A DNA stretch of 64,000 nt from Vicingaceae bacterium. Its GTDB lineage: Bacteria > Bacteroidota > Bacteroidia > Flavobacteriales_E > Vicingaceae. The translations under genes were made by a program, and so were the position numbers. A model generated the notes under the pieces. That model saw nothing but the letters and a program-made list of their open reading frames with translations. It ran no database searches and had not been told where the DNA came from. This document shows positions 1-10,518 of this stretch, in pieces (the first letter of the stretch is position 1; every line of letters starts with the position of its first letter). The DNA lies in the NCBI GenBank assembly GCA_018402765.1, contig JAGYIE010000002.1, forward strand, positions 434,001 through 498,000, given 5' to 3'.

Positions 1-2
1 GA

Positions 3-101
3 CGAATTATGGAGCCAATAATTGTTAGAGGGAAGCTTAAACAGATATTTGACTACAGAGAGAAAAGAGTTGAAGAATTATTTGGGAAATTTATAGGTTA
101 A
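3..101 (+). CDS. C-terminal fragment of a CDS running off the left edge (...RIMEPIIVRGKLKQIFDYREKRVEELFGKFIG*)
   Basis: Open frame from base 3 to TAA at 99-101, followed by a terminator hairpin. Confidence 0.5.
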   Translation, partial: RIMEPIIVRGKLKQIFDYREKRVEELFGKFIG

Positions 102-125
102 AAACGTCAACATCTTTACACATAA

Positions 126-160
126 AAAGGGCCTCGATAAATACCGAAGCCCTTTCTTTT
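126..160. terminator. Bidirectional Rho-independent terminator
   Basis: AAAGGGC (126-132) ... GCCCTTT (149-155) then CTTTT; lies between convergent genes. Confidence 0.65.
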
Positions 161-175
161 TATCCGTTGTATAAC

Positions 176-1873
176 TTACTTAATACTGATTTTCTGAATA
201 GTATTGTTACCATTAATAACTGTTCTTAAGAAGTAAATACCTCCATTTAAGTTTGATAAATTCACTTGCTTCATTAAATTATTAGCTGCAAAAAAGTTGT
301 TCGTGTATACTGAATTTCCAGTAATATCATAAACCTCAACCTGAATATTTCCTAAATTGTCTTCACTTTCAATCTCTAATGTAAATAAACCATTAGATGG
401 ATTTGGATATACTGCAAACTTTGCAATTGAAGTCTGATCATCTAATCCAACTGAAACCATCCTTGGAGTTCCAAAATTAGGTCTAATCATGTAATTAGTA
501 GCAAAGTTAGGACTTAATACTTCATTTGCTCTCCATGGGTTTGCTCCGAAAATTACAAAGTTAGTATTCGCATAAAAGTTTGCACTAGATGTTCCGATTG
601 TTACATTAGAATCGCCTTCTACAACACCAACAAAGAATGAATCAGCAGGTAAAATTAATGACCCTCCGATATTATCAAAAGTCAACTCTACTTGAGCAGA
701 ACCTGTTGCAGTATACGTTAACGTATCAGAAGTAGCTATAATAGTTCCTGGAAAACCATTCACAAAGTTTCTAATGTTTACTGAAAGTGGTTGGTTAGTC
801 ATTGAACCATTACCATTAACGATAAAAGTAGAAACAGATGATAATGTATCGGCTGCGTTTAATTCAAATACTGTACCTAACTCTCCGGCAGCACCCGCGC
901 CAATTCCTAAAGAACCAGTTGCGAGTCCATTATCTCTAGCTAATGTTGAATCCGTAATGAATAAAGAATCTGAAACAAAAACATTATCTGCCATATTAGC
1001 ATCCATATTGCTGTGAGACAATAGATACTCTAAGTGATATGCTCCTGTAACAGTCGGAACAAAATTAGATAATAACAATAAAGGTTGTGGAGCTGCTCCC
1101 GGAGCAATAAATGGAACTACTGAACTGTCAGTAAAAATTGTCACACCGTTTCTCATTAAGTTGAAGTTCATTTTTACATTGGTCAATGTATCAGAACCAG
1201 AATTTTGCACAACTGCTCCTACTACTACTGTATCAACTTGAGCAAGTGGCAAATTAATATACTCAGAAAGTGGTGAAGCTACTAAAATACTTGCGTCGTA
1301 TGAAGGTAACACATTCACTGTGAAATTATCAATAAATAGAATATTTCTATCATTTGAATTATTTCGAATGGCAATATGAACTGTATCTCCTGAATAAGCT
1401 CCTAAGTTCACTGTTCTGTTTGTCCAAAATGCGTTTTCAGCAGGAATTGAAAACAATACAGGATTAGCATTTAATCCTGCCAAATCAGGAGTTGTTGTTG
1501 AAATTAACACCTCATATCCATCAGGAAAACTTGCATCAGAAGCCTGAGCATCAAATTGCAGTACTGCATTTGCAGGAAGTATGATTGATGGAGAAATTAA
1601 GTAATCATCCGAAGTTCCTGCAGGAGTGTACCACGAAGTGCTTGCTACACAAGTATCTCCTATTGAAGAACTATCCGGATCCGGAAAAGAAATCCATGCG
1701 TCTGTAAAAAAGGCATAGTTTGCTTGTGGTGTATTTCCATCTTGGTCGATTAATGTCCAATTCTGTATACTAGTAGAACTGTTAAAGTTTTCTGAAAAAA
1801 CAACCTGAGCGTTAGAGCTCAAGGCAGAAATTCCAAACATTGCCGCAGCAATAGATTTGTAAAATGTTTTCAT
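176..1873 (-). CDS. Secreted T9SS type A sorting domain protein (choice-of-anchor J-like N-terminal module)
   Basis: ORF 176..1963; signal peptide begins at internal Met MKTFYKSIAAAMFG (CAT at 1871-1873); C-terminus FAVYPNPSNGLFTLEI...GGIYFLRTVINGNNTIQKISIK. Confidence 0.85.
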   Translation of the reverse strand: MKTFYKSIAAAMFGISALSSNAQVVFSENFNSSTSIQNWTLIDQDGNTPQANYAFFTDAWISFPDPDSSSIGDTCVASTSWYTPAGTSDDYLISPSIILPANAVLQFDAQASDASFPDGYEVLISTTTPDLAGLNANPVLFSIPAENAFWTNRTVNLGAYSGDTVHIAIRNNSNDRNILFIDNFTVNVLPSYDASILVASPLSEYINLPLAQVDTVVVGAVVQNSGSDTLTNVKMNFNLMRNGVTIFTDSSVVPFIAPGAAPQPLLLLSNFVPTVTGAYHLEYLLSHSNMDANMADNVFVSDSLFITDSTLARDNGLATGSLGIGAGAAGELGTVFELNAADTLSSVSTFIVNGNGSMTNQPLSVNIRNFVNGFPGTIIATSDTLTYTATGSAQVELTFDNIGGSLILPADSFFVGVVEGDSNVTIGTSSANFYANTNFVIFGANPWRANEVLSPNFATNYMIRPNFGTPRMVSVGLDDQTSIAKFAVYPNPSNGLFTLEIESEDNLGNIQVEVYDITGNSVYTNNFFAANNLMKQVNLSNLNGGIYFLRTVINGNNTIQKISIK

Positions 1874-2016
1874 AAAATTGTTTTGTGCTTGCTTAGAATA
1901 AAGCAAGCGGTTCATAATAAAATAGTTTGCCTTAGGGAAAAGGCAATTACCAAAGTTAACCATTTGTAAAGGTTTAAATTGTTAACGATACTTAAACGGT
2001 CATATTCTAGGATGAG

Positions 2017-3321
2017 TTATGCTTTTAAAGCTTCTTTATAGGTGTTTATCGCGCGTTCTCGAGCCATTTTGTGCTCCACCATTGGTTCAGGATAATGATC
2101 TGTTCCAAATTCCTTTACCCACTTTCTAATATACATCATATCCTTATCAAACTTCTTGATTTGTTCGATAGGATTAAATACTCTAAAATATGGGGCAGCA
2201 TCTACTCCTGTGCCTGCTGCCCATTGCCAATTTCCATTGTTTGCCGACAATTCATAATCCAATAACTTTTCAGCAAAGTAGCCTTCTCCCCATCGCCAAT
2301 CAATCAACAAATGTTTGGTTAAAAAACCAGCTGTAATCATTCGTACACGGTTATGCATAAAACCTGTTTCATTCAACTCTCGCATGCCTGCATCAACTAT
2401 AGGAAAACCGGTCTTTCCTTCGCACCACTTCTTAAACTCTTCTTTGTTATTCCGCCAAGGCACCGAATCGTATTTCTGATTAAAATTATTGTTAACTACA
2501 TGAGGATAATAATACAGAATCATCATAAAAAACTCACGCCATATCAATTCTGAATAAAATACTTCGCTCTTATCCCTTGCTCTGGCTGCAATTTCTCTAA
2601 TACTAACTGTCCCAAACCTCAAATGAATTCCTAGCCGACTAGTGCTGTCCTTTGCAGGAAAGTTTCGCTCATCGGCATACACTTCCATCGTTTGGTCACT
2701 CAATCGTTTATTTGGAATTTCTATTTGGGTAGGCTCAAAACCAATATTTTGAAGTGAAAGCATGGGTTTAATCTCCTTATTCCAATTGTCAAAGTATAAG
2801 GCGGAAGAATACGTTTCAAAATTGTCATCTTCTACTACTTTTTTCCACATTTTACTGTAAGGAGTATACACCAAATAAGGCGTTTCGTCCTTTTTTAGCA
2901 CTTCCCAAGGTTCTAGAATTACTTGATCTTTGTAAGTTTTTAATTCGATGTTTTTTTTAGCCAAAATAGCGCTTACTTCATTATCTCGTTCTTTTGCATA
3001 AGGCTCATAATCCCTATTGGTATAAACAGTATCTACCTCATAATCATTAATTAAATTTAACCAAATTTTAGAGGGTTCACCATAATAGACTGCAATTGAA
3101 GTGCCTTTCGAGGCCAACTCTTTATTCATTGCAGATAATTCCTGGTGGATAAATGAAACTCGCGCATCCGTTTTATCTTTTAGGTCCGCTAAAATATTCT
3201 CATCAAAAATAAATATGGGTTGCACAAGAAAGCCTCCTGACAATGCAGCATGTAGACCCGCATTATCTTGCAGTCTTAAATCTCGTCTAAACCAAAAAAT
3301 AGCTACTTTTTCTTTACTCAT
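2017..3321 (-). CDS. phr: Deoxyribodipyrimidine photolyase / cryptochrome family
   Basis: VAIFWFRRDLRLQDNAGL N-terminus; FAD-domain WRWGEGYFAEKLLDYELSANNGNWQWAAGTGVDAAPYFRVFNP. Confidence 0.93.
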   Translation of the reverse strand: MSKEKVAIFWFRRDLRLQDNAGLHAALSGGFLVQPIFIFDENILADLKDKTDARVSFIHQELSAMNKELASKGTSIAVYYGEPSKIWLNLINDYEVDTVYTNRDYEPYAKERDNEVSAILAKKNIELKTYKDQVILEPWEVLKKDETPYLVYTPYSKMWKKVVEDDNFETYSSALYFDNWNKEIKPMLSLQNIGFEPTQIEIPNKRLSDQTMEVYADERNFPAKDSTSRLGIHLRFGTVSIREIAARARDKSEVFYSELIWREFFMMILYYYPHVVNNNFNQKYDSVPWRNNKEEFKKWCEGKTGFPIVDAGMRELNETGFMHNRVRMITAGFLTKHLLIDWRWGEGYFAEKLLDYELSANNGNWQWAAGTGVDAAPYFRVFNPIEQIKKFDKDMMYIRKWVKEFGTDHYPEPMVEHKMARERAINTYKEALKA

Positions 3322-3956
3322 TTAATTTCTGTTAACGGCTGATTTGGTTTTGGATAAGATAATCTTTTAAGCAATTCTGGACGGTAATATGCATCTAATC
3401 CCACAACTGTGGTTGACCCATATTTAGTCAAGTCTATAAATCCATCATCGGCTATAAATTCATCATCCAATGCAATTTGAGTAACCTCCCCAATAATTAA
3501 TACCGTTCCATTCAGTTCAATTGGCATGACCTGCCGAACCTCCAGCCCGAGCTTTATCCTACTTTCCCTTACAAAAGGAGCATGAAAATTGGCTATGGTT
3601 TCAGTCTCTAGGCCTACTGCATCAAACTCAGATTCATGTAATTCATAACGTGCAGCAGTTTGATGTGCTTGGTTTACCATGCCCTCATGCACATGATTAA
3701 GCGTATAAAAACTTGTTTTGCGAATATTCTCAAGTGTGTGCCGATCAACAGAATCAGGACGTGAAATCATCCCAATTAGCGGAGGATTAGCTCCAACATG
3801 AAAAATAGAATTAAAAGGAGCTAAATTTTCTTGACCTTTTTCACTCCGAGTTCCAACAAGATTTAAGGCTTTAAAACCTATAATTGAGTTAATAAAGTTT
3901 GCGCGATATCGCTGCTCCATCGAAGCGATATCTTCACTTGTATACGTTTTTTTCAT
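3318..3956 (-). CDS. Flavin reductase family protein (FMN-binding split barrel)
   Basis: NLVGTRSEKGQENLAPFNSIFHVGANPPLIGMISRP; overlaps photolyase start by 4 bp. Confidence 0.85.
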   Translation of the reverse strand: MKKTYTSEDIASMEQRYRANFINSIIGFKALNLVGTRSEKGQENLAPFNSIFHVGANPPLIGMISRPDSVDRHTLENIRKTSFYTLNHVHEGMVNQAHQTAARYELHESEFDAVGLETETIANFHAPFVRESRIKLGLEVRQVMPIELNGTVLIIGEVTQIALDDEFIADDGFIDLTKYGSTTVVGLDAYYRPELLKRLSYPKPNQPLTEIK

Positions 3957-4648
3957 TACTTCAATCTACTCATCCCTCCGTCAACATGCAACACCTGACC
4001 TGTCATCCAAGAAGATTGGTCGGTTAATAAATACATCGCTGCATTTGCGATATCATCGGAAGTACCAATCTTCTTCAACGGATGCCTATCAGCGTTTGCT
4101 TTACGCTTATCATCTGAAGACAACAAACTATTTGCCAACGGAGTATCTGTTAATGAAGGCGCAACCAAATTCACTCGAATTCTAGGTGCGAGTTCAGAAG
4201 CCAATGCACGCCCAAAACCTTCCAAGGCTCCTTTTGCCATCGCTACTGAAGTATGAAATGTTAATCCCGTTTGTACAGCAACCGTGCTAAAAAGAACGAT
4301 AGAGGCGTTTTCAGCCTTTTTAAGCGCAGGTAATGCATGCTGAATAACTTTTACTGCTCCAATTGCGTTCAGTTGCAATTCAGCCATAAAATCAGCTTCC
4401 TTTAATCGGTGAAAAGGCTTTAAATTAATCGAACCAGGGCAATACGCGATACCATCTATAGATTCAGGTAAGTCTAGTTGTATATCTTCATTTACATCCA
4501 ATTGCTGAAAGGTAACATTAGATAATCCATCTAAATTTTTCTCCTCCCTAGCAGCAACTATTACCTTATTTCCTGCTGCTGATAATTGTTTTACAATAGC
4601 ATTTCCGATGCCGGAAGTACCTCCGACGATTAAGTATGTTTTGCTCAT
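3956..4648 (-). CDS. SDR family NAD(P)-dependent oxidoreductase
   Basis: TYLIVGGTSGIGNAIVKQL Rossmann motif; C-terminal GQVLHVDGGMSRLK; overlaps flavin reductase by 1 bp. Confidence 0.9.
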   Translation of the reverse strand: MSKTYLIVGGTSGIGNAIVKQLSAAGNKVIVAAREEKNLDGLSNVTFQQLDVNEDIQLDLPESIDGIAYCPGSINLKPFHRLKEADFMAELQLNAIGAVKVIQHALPALKKAENASIVLFSTVAVQTGLTFHTSVAMAKGALEGFGRALASELAPRIRVNLVAPSLTDTPLANSLLSSDDKRKANADRHPLKKIGTSDDIANAAMYLLTDQSSWMTGQVLHVDGGMSRLK

Positions 4649-4683
4649 AATGATGTTTTTTTATTAACACTACATTTTTCTGT

Positions 4684-4716
4684 TTGTTTGATTTATTTTC
4701 AAAGTTTTACAAACAA
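4684..4716. promoter_or_regulatory. Inverted repeat upstream of SDR-flavin reductase-photolyase operon (candidate operator)
   Basis: TTGTTTGA-N7-TCAAAG (4684-4704) nested in TTGTTTG...CAAACAA (4684-4716), 36-68 bp upstream of the SDR start. Confidence 0.4.
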
Positions 4717-4939
4717 CTTTTCACTTTTACGCCAAAATCAATCATTTTAATGAAATAATGAGATCTATTTTACAACCTATTTTGGCGCTTCCTAATAGTG
4801 TAGAAAAAATAAAGTCTAGGGTTTGTAAGGGCTTCAATGCTTATGGGTTATAAAAAGATAATTTTTTAACTACTTCATTTGTTTGGTGTTAATTTTTACT
4901 ATAAATTTAAAACATCCTAATCAATTAATCCTAAGACCA

Positions 4940-7900
4940 ATGAAACATCTATTAACCTATCTATCTTTAGTTATAACCACTATTTTCTTCAGCTTTTCAC
5001 AATCTATCGTAGGACCAATAGGGGTTTGTGAAGAAGAAATTTCTAATTATTCTGCCAATATTCCTAATGGTGCTTTCTATACTTGGAATTCTACAAGTAC
5101 AACGTCAAACATTACCAATGGTAACACTTATGATGTTGTTTGGGGACAATACGCAAGTGGACAAATTACCCTAATTGTGGAAGATAGTACCAGAAGTGTT
5201 ATTTATACAGGCGCTCTTACTGTTACTATCAATCCAAAACCACGATCCATAATTCAAGCTAGTAGTATTAATGAATGTGTTCTTTATGGAGAGGATAATA
5301 CGGCAAACTGTTGGGTAGCCTGTGAGGGTGTTCCAATAACATATAGCGTACCTAGTGTAGCAGGTAATACTTATCAATGGAGTGTTTTGGGCGCTACCTC
5401 AATTCAAAACCCAACAACTAACGAAGTAACTGTTACATGGAGCTCATTGGGTATTGGTGAAATAAAATTGGTGCAAACCAATAGTTTTGGATGTTCTGAC
5501 TCTGTAAAGCAATGTATTTTAGCGATATCAAAACCAACGGCCAATTTTACTTCGGTTCCATCAATAGCGAATAATTCTGTGAAGCTGTGCAAAGGAAGTA
5601 CATTGTATTTATCGGATAACTCCGGTAATGCCATAAGGTGGGATTGGGACTTTGGGGATGGATTTAGATCATCCCAACGTAATACCGATCATACTTTTAA
5701 TATACCAGGAGTTTATAATTTAACGCTCAATGTATATAATGAGTGCGGATGCATCGATTCTAAAACCATAATCGTAGATGTAACTCCCACTGTGGGACCT
5801 GAAATAATTTGTCCATCAGTAGTATGTGAAGGAGATACGGCAATCTACCATACTACTTCTATTTGCCCTGCTTATAAATGGGAGGTAACTAATGGAACTA
5901 TTGTGGGAACAGATTCTGATATTGAAGTGAAAGTAATTTGGGAAGAACATACTGGGTTTCTTGAATTAAATACGTTCAATTGCCCAGGTACCTGTCCAGA
6001 AAAGACAGCAATTAAAATACCTGTTATTTCAGATTCATTAGAAATTAAAGGATCTCTGAATACCTGTTTCAATGAGTTTGAAACGTATTTCATAGACCAG
6101 ATTCCTGAATCAGATTACACATGGACAGTAGACCCAAGTATTGGAAGTATTTATGACCAAGATAAAAATAAAGTGATAGTCGCTATTACTGGAAATTCAG
6201 GTATTGTAGCAGTCTCTATTGATCATCCCATATTTGGATGCATGGCAACTGATTCTATCATTGTAACTTCAAGACCTAAACTTGAAATTACAACCACAGA
6301 GAATGCCTTTTGTCAAGGAGATTCTTTTGCATTTCAATCAAATTTTGCTGGTATTTGGAAAATCTATGATGCAAATACAACGGTTAATTTTACAAGCAGT
6401 GCGTCTACAACCTATGATGTAAATTCTTCAACTATACCTCCTGGTTCTTACTTTGTTGAAATAGCAGGAAATGGTTATTGTAATCCTTATGCACATTATC
6501 CGATAGAAGTATTACCAAAACCATCAAAACCTGCCTCTATTGATGGGGAGCTATTGGTGTGTCCTCAAAAAGGATATGAATATAGTGTACCCCAAATTGC
6601 TAATGCTACTGCAATATGGGAAATTCCAAATGGTAGCCCTTTTGATAATATAGGTAATAAGACAACGGTCAATTGGTTGCCCACTGGACCATATAAAATA
6701 ACTACAAAGTATGAGAATAATACAACCGGCTGTACTTCTGATACCACTGAATTAACTGTACATCCATTTATCTCTGCTCCTCCTCAAATTTTAGGGGATG
6801 CAATAGCTTGTGGAGGAGTTACCAAAACATATAAAGTAAATATTACTAGTGATGTGTATGACTGGACGTTAGTTCCAGCAAGTGCAGGAAGTATTATTTC
6901 TGATCGATACGCAGACAGTATAATTGTAATATTTAATAACAATGCTCAAAATTCAACTGCTCAAATAAAGCTGGAAGGGTATGCCTGTAATACCAATCTT
7001 CAATTGAATAAAACTGTTCAAGTATTAGCTACTCCATCAGCTGACTTTACTTACACAGGTGGCGGCTGTGCAGGTGATCCAATTCAGTTTAACTGTTCTT
7101 TAGGTACTGCGTGGAGCTGGGACTTTGGGGATGGGAACACTTCTAGTGCTCAAAACCCTACTCATACATTTAATAATGGAGGCTCATATGTAGTTTCACT
7201 TACCATTACAAATCCTGGTAATAACGGATGTTCTCCACTTATAAAAACAACCAAACAGATTACAGTAAACTCAAAGGCAAAAGCAAAAATTTCAAGTCCT
7301 GATCAATTGTTGTTTTGTATTCCTGTAATACCTGCACCTGCCACCTTCTATGCTTCTGTTCAAGGGAATAGTGCTTCCTATTCTTATACCTGGTATGATA
7401 ATGGAAATACGGTAGGTACGGGTACAACTTATACAACTTCATCTCCTGGTTCTTATTACTTCATCGCAACTCCTGCTACAGGTTGTAGTCTTCAGTCTAC
7501 TTCATTGGATTATATCGTAAAAAATTGCGGTTCGCCTTGTGATACAAATTCACATAGTGTAAATTTTGCAGTTTCAAAACCAAGTGGCTGTCAATCTGCA
7601 CAAGTGCAAACCTTTACCACAAACCTTCAATACCTTAATTATACTATTAATTGGGGAAGCTCAGGAGTTCAAGGAAACAATGGACCGTTTTCTGAATCAT
7701 TTGTTTATAGTAATGCAGGAAAATATAAAGTGAGTCTAAATTTTTTATATGTAACACCTAACAATGATACCTGTGGATTTAGTGCTAGTGATACTGTTAC
7801 CATTTACAACACAGCCAATTTTGACTATGAGTTTGTTGAATGTGCCGTTAATGGCATTAATGTAAAGTTTAATAATACCACTACTTATGTCGGAAATCAG

Positions 7901-10513
7901 CCTTCTGCATTATGGAACATAGATGGTGTAAATTATTCAACATATGATGTAACTAAAGTAATGCAAGGCGGCACTTATCAAGTTACTCTTACTACTACTT
8001 CAAATGGCTGCACCACCTCCGTAACCAAAACCATAGATATACCAACACCTGGAAAGGTAGATTTTACCCATACAGCCCCTGCTTGCCAGCAAGAACCAGT
8101 CATTTTTAATAGTACTGTGCTAAGCGGAAATATTATTAATTACCAATGGGATTTGAATTCAAAAACACTGAATAACCCCAATGTGACCGCAACTTTTGAA
8201 AATTCAAACAATTACGGACAGCAATTAGACCCATTCATTTTCCTTTATACTCAAGATGATACAGGATGTAGAGATACGGTAGCAAAACAAATTACCATTG
8301 ATGGGAATGAGTTGTATGGTAGTTCCTTCAATCCACCCACAGTAACTTCTAATTCACCGAATGGAATTTGTTATGGAGATTCAGCATTAATAAGTATAAA
8401 TCCTATAATCACAACTTCAAATACACCCATCAATTATATTTGGTCCAATTTGGCTACTAATGATACTACTTGGGGTACGAAAACTGGAGATTATGGTGTG
8501 CGGATTTCAGATGCTGCTAACTGCCGCTTGGAGTTACCACCTGTTAACCTATCGGTTCAAAATGGGGTTCGGCCGGCTATTGAGGGTAAAACGACCTATT
8601 GTGCTCTAGAGCCTGTTTCTTTAAGTTTTTACTATAATTACAATATTGATTATAAATGGTACATCGATGGTGTAGTGGTTCAGCAAAATTTTATAGACCA
8701 ATTGGACACCACATTAGCTCCCGGTACGTATGAAATAAAAGTAACTACGGAAAATTTATTAAGTGGCTTAGGCTGTAAAGATTCTACCACTTTGTCCATT
8801 ACGGTATTGCCTCCTCCAGCAGCACCAACCATTACTTCAACTGCTCAATTGCCTTATTGCGAAGGGCAGTCCATTGTATTTACAGCGTTTAGTCCCGATG
8901 CACTAAACTATAATTGGAACAGTGGTCAAAGCAGCCCGAGTATTACTGTAAATCAACCGTATAATTATAAAGTCACGATTACCGATGCTTTCGGATGTAC
9001 CAACTCTGATAGCACAGCAATACATCCACTACCAGATTTTTCACACTTTCTAACTGGTTGTTATTGTTTTCCTACTGATGATAATGCACCTGTAGTTCAC
9101 GGACCTTCTAATGCATCTACTTACCAATGGTACTTAAATGGAGGTGCTGTAGCAGCACCTGTAGGTGTAGCCGACTCGTTTAGAACAGTTCCTGGTGAAA
9201 TTCAGTTAACGGCTACAACTTCTGAAGGTTGCACAGCTAACTCAGGGATTTTAGACATTTCCGCTTTTCCATGTACCAATTGTACCGTTAGTCTAGCTAA
9301 TCTCAATATTCAATGTGCCGGTAGAGATGCCAATGGAGCACTAATGTTTAGTTTTGGAACAGATTTCACCTTTAGTGGTACACAAGGGAGTTCCTATTTT
9401 GTAACCTCTACCATAAATGGCACTCCTGCAGGAAGTATCTCCCAATTAAATTTATTAGGTACTGCAAATGGCACTAAGCCCTTAACAGGATTATTCACAA
9501 TTCCGTCAGCAAATGAAACTGATATACTATGTATAGAAGTTACAGTGGTAGATCCTGTGTATGGTATCTGTAGGTTCGAAATATGTGAAAAGTTACCAGA
9601 GGCACAGTGTGAGATAGTGGCCGATTTTTCCTATGTGATTGATCCGATAACATGTGTCGCCACATTTACCAATACGAGTATAATAGACCCTTGCACTTTT
9701 GTAAACCCAAATGATGTAAATTGGACAGTAAATTACAATAACTTAACCGCATTATATACCGGAAATTCGTTTTCAATTGGTAACTTAAGTGGCGCTGTGG
9801 AGGTGTGTATGAGCATATTGGGTGTGAATTATATGCAAACGAACGATTGTCACCCAGATGTGTGTAAAGAAATAGAATATGATTGGGAAGCTTGCAATAA
9901 AGAATGTGAGGAATGTCAAATAGAAGTGAATACGATCAATTTTAAGGCATACACCACAGGATGTGAGTTTCAAATAGACCTTGACTTGGATAATTTTGGA
10001 GGCGATTTAACCTACATCGGAGGAAACTCGGTACATGGATTAGTGACTTCTTTTTCGAGCACATCTGTACCCATTGGAAATGGAGCATACTCATTTACGT
10101 TTATTAGTAATAATCCCAGTGATACGTATATTTGTGTGAAGTTATTTTTTGAGCATGAAGGAGAAATTTGTTGCATAGAAGTATGCCTAGAAATTCCTCC
10201 ATGTGATAAGGGAAGAAAGAAGGGCACAATTGAAGTAGAACAAGCAAAATCAAGCTTGCCAAATGATTTTCTTATTGTACCCAATCCTGCATCTAATTTC
10301 TTTACCCTAAAATGGCAACCTTTTGCGAATGCAAACGTCATAAATGCAAGTATCTACGACATGCATTTTCAGTTGGTAAAAACAGTAACTTTATCCAATG
10401 AAGCTAGTGAATATCGTTTTGAATCTGAAGGGTTCAGAAGTGGTGTTTATCTAGTGGTCTTAGAAACATCTACTAACCGAATTAGTAAACCATTAATCAT
10501 CACTAAACCCTAA
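4940..10513 (+). CDS. Very large secreted PKD/Ig-like repeat protein with T9SS type A sorting domain
   Basis: Signal peptide MKHLLTYLSLVITTIFFSFSQ; PKD motifs WDWDFGDGFRSSQRNTDHTFN and WSWDFGDGNTSSAQNPTHTFN; C-terminus VPNPASNFFTLKW...GVYLVVLETSTNRISKPLIITKP. Confidence 0.88.
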   Translation: MKHLLTYLSLVITTIFFSFSQSIVGPIGVCEEEISNYSANIPNGAFYTWNSTSTTSNITNGNTYDVVWGQYASGQITLIVEDSTRSVIYTGALTVTINPKPRSIIQASSINECVLYGEDNTANCWVACEGVPITYSVPSVAGNTYQWSVLGATSIQNPTTNEVTVTWSSLGIGEIKLVQTNSFGCSDSVKQCILAISKPTANFTSVPSIANNSVKLCKGSTLYLSDNSGNAIRWDWDFGDGFRSSQRNTDHTFNIPGVYNLTLNVYNECGCIDSKTIIVDVTPTVGPEIICPSVVCEGDTAIYHTTSICPAYKWEVTNGTIVGTDSDIEVKVIWEEHTGFLELNTFNCPGTCPEKTAIKIPVISDSLEIKGSLNTCFNEFETYFIDQIPESDYTWTVDPSIGSIYDQDKNKVIVAITGNSGIVAVSIDHPIFGCMATDSIIVTSRPKLEITTTENAFCQGDSFAFQSNFAGIWKIYDANTTVNFTSSASTTYDVNSSTIPPGSYFVEIAGNGYCNPYAHYPIEVLPKPSKPASIDGELLVCPQKGYEYSVPQIANATAIWEIPNGSPFDNIGNKTTVNWLPTGPYKITTKYENNTTGCTSDTTELTVHPFISAPPQILGDAIACGGVTKTYKVNITSDVYDWTLVPASAGSIISDRYADSIIVIFNNNAQNSTAQIKLEGYACNTNLQLNKTVQVLATPSADFTYTGGGCAGDPIQFNCSLGTAWSWDFGDGNTSSAQNPTHTFNNGGSYVVSLTITNPGNNGCSPLIKTTKQITVNSKAKAKISSPDQLLFCIPVIPAPATFYASVQGNSASYSYTWYDNGNTVGTGTTYTTSSPGSYYFIATPATGCSLQSTSLDYIVKNCGSPCDTNSHSVNFAVSKPSGCQSAQVQTFTTNLQYLNYTINWGSSGVQGNNGPFSESFVYSNAGKYKVSLNFLYVTPNNDTCGFSASDTVTIYNTANFDYEFVECAVNGINVKFNNTTTYVGNQPSALWNIDGVNYSTYDVTKVMQGGTYQVTLTTTSNGCTTSVTKTIDIPTPGKVDFTHTAPACQQEPVIFNSTVLSGNIINYQWDLNSKTLNNPNVTATFENSNNYGQQLDPFIFLYTQDDTGCRDTVAKQITIDGNELYGSSFNPPTVTSNSPNGICYGDSALISINPIITTSNTPINYIWSNLATNDTTWGTKTGDYGVRISDAANCRLELPPVNLSVQNGVRPAIEGKTTYCALEPVSLSFYYNYNIDYKWYIDGVVVQQNFIDQLDTTLAPGTYEIKVTTENLLSGLGCKDSTTLSITVLPPPAAPTITSTAQLPYCEGQSIVFTAFSPDALNYNWNSGQSSPSITVNQPYNYKVTITDAFGCTNSDSTAIHPLPDFSHFLTGCYCFPTDDNAPVVHGPSNASTYQWYLNGGAVAAPVGVADSFRTVPGEIQLTATTSEGCTANSGILDISAFPCTNCTVSLANLNIQCAGRDANGALMFSFGTDFTFSGTQGSSYFVTSTINGTPAGSISQLNLLGTANGTKPLTGLFTIPSANETDILCIEVTVVDPVYGICRFEICEKLPEAQCEIVADFSYVIDPITCVATFTNTSIIDPCTFVNPNDVNWTVNYNNLTALYTGNSFSIGNLSGAVEVCMSILGVNYMQTNDCHPDVCKEIEYDWEACNKECEECQIEVNTINFKAYTTGCEFQIDLDLDNFGGDLTYIGGNSVHGLVTSFSSTSVPIGNGAYSFTFISNNPSDTYICVKLFFEHEGEICCIEVCLEIPPCDKGRKKGTIEVEQAKSSLPNDFLIVPNPASNFFTLKWQPFANANVINASIYDMHFQLVKTVTLSNEASEYRFESEGFRSGVYLVVLETSTNRISKPLIITKP

Positions 10514-10518
10514 AACTC

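Noticed and set aside
10012-10341. Minus-strand ORF of 109 aa in the PKD gene
   Set aside because: Antisense shadow ORF without signal, domain or separate promoter evidence.
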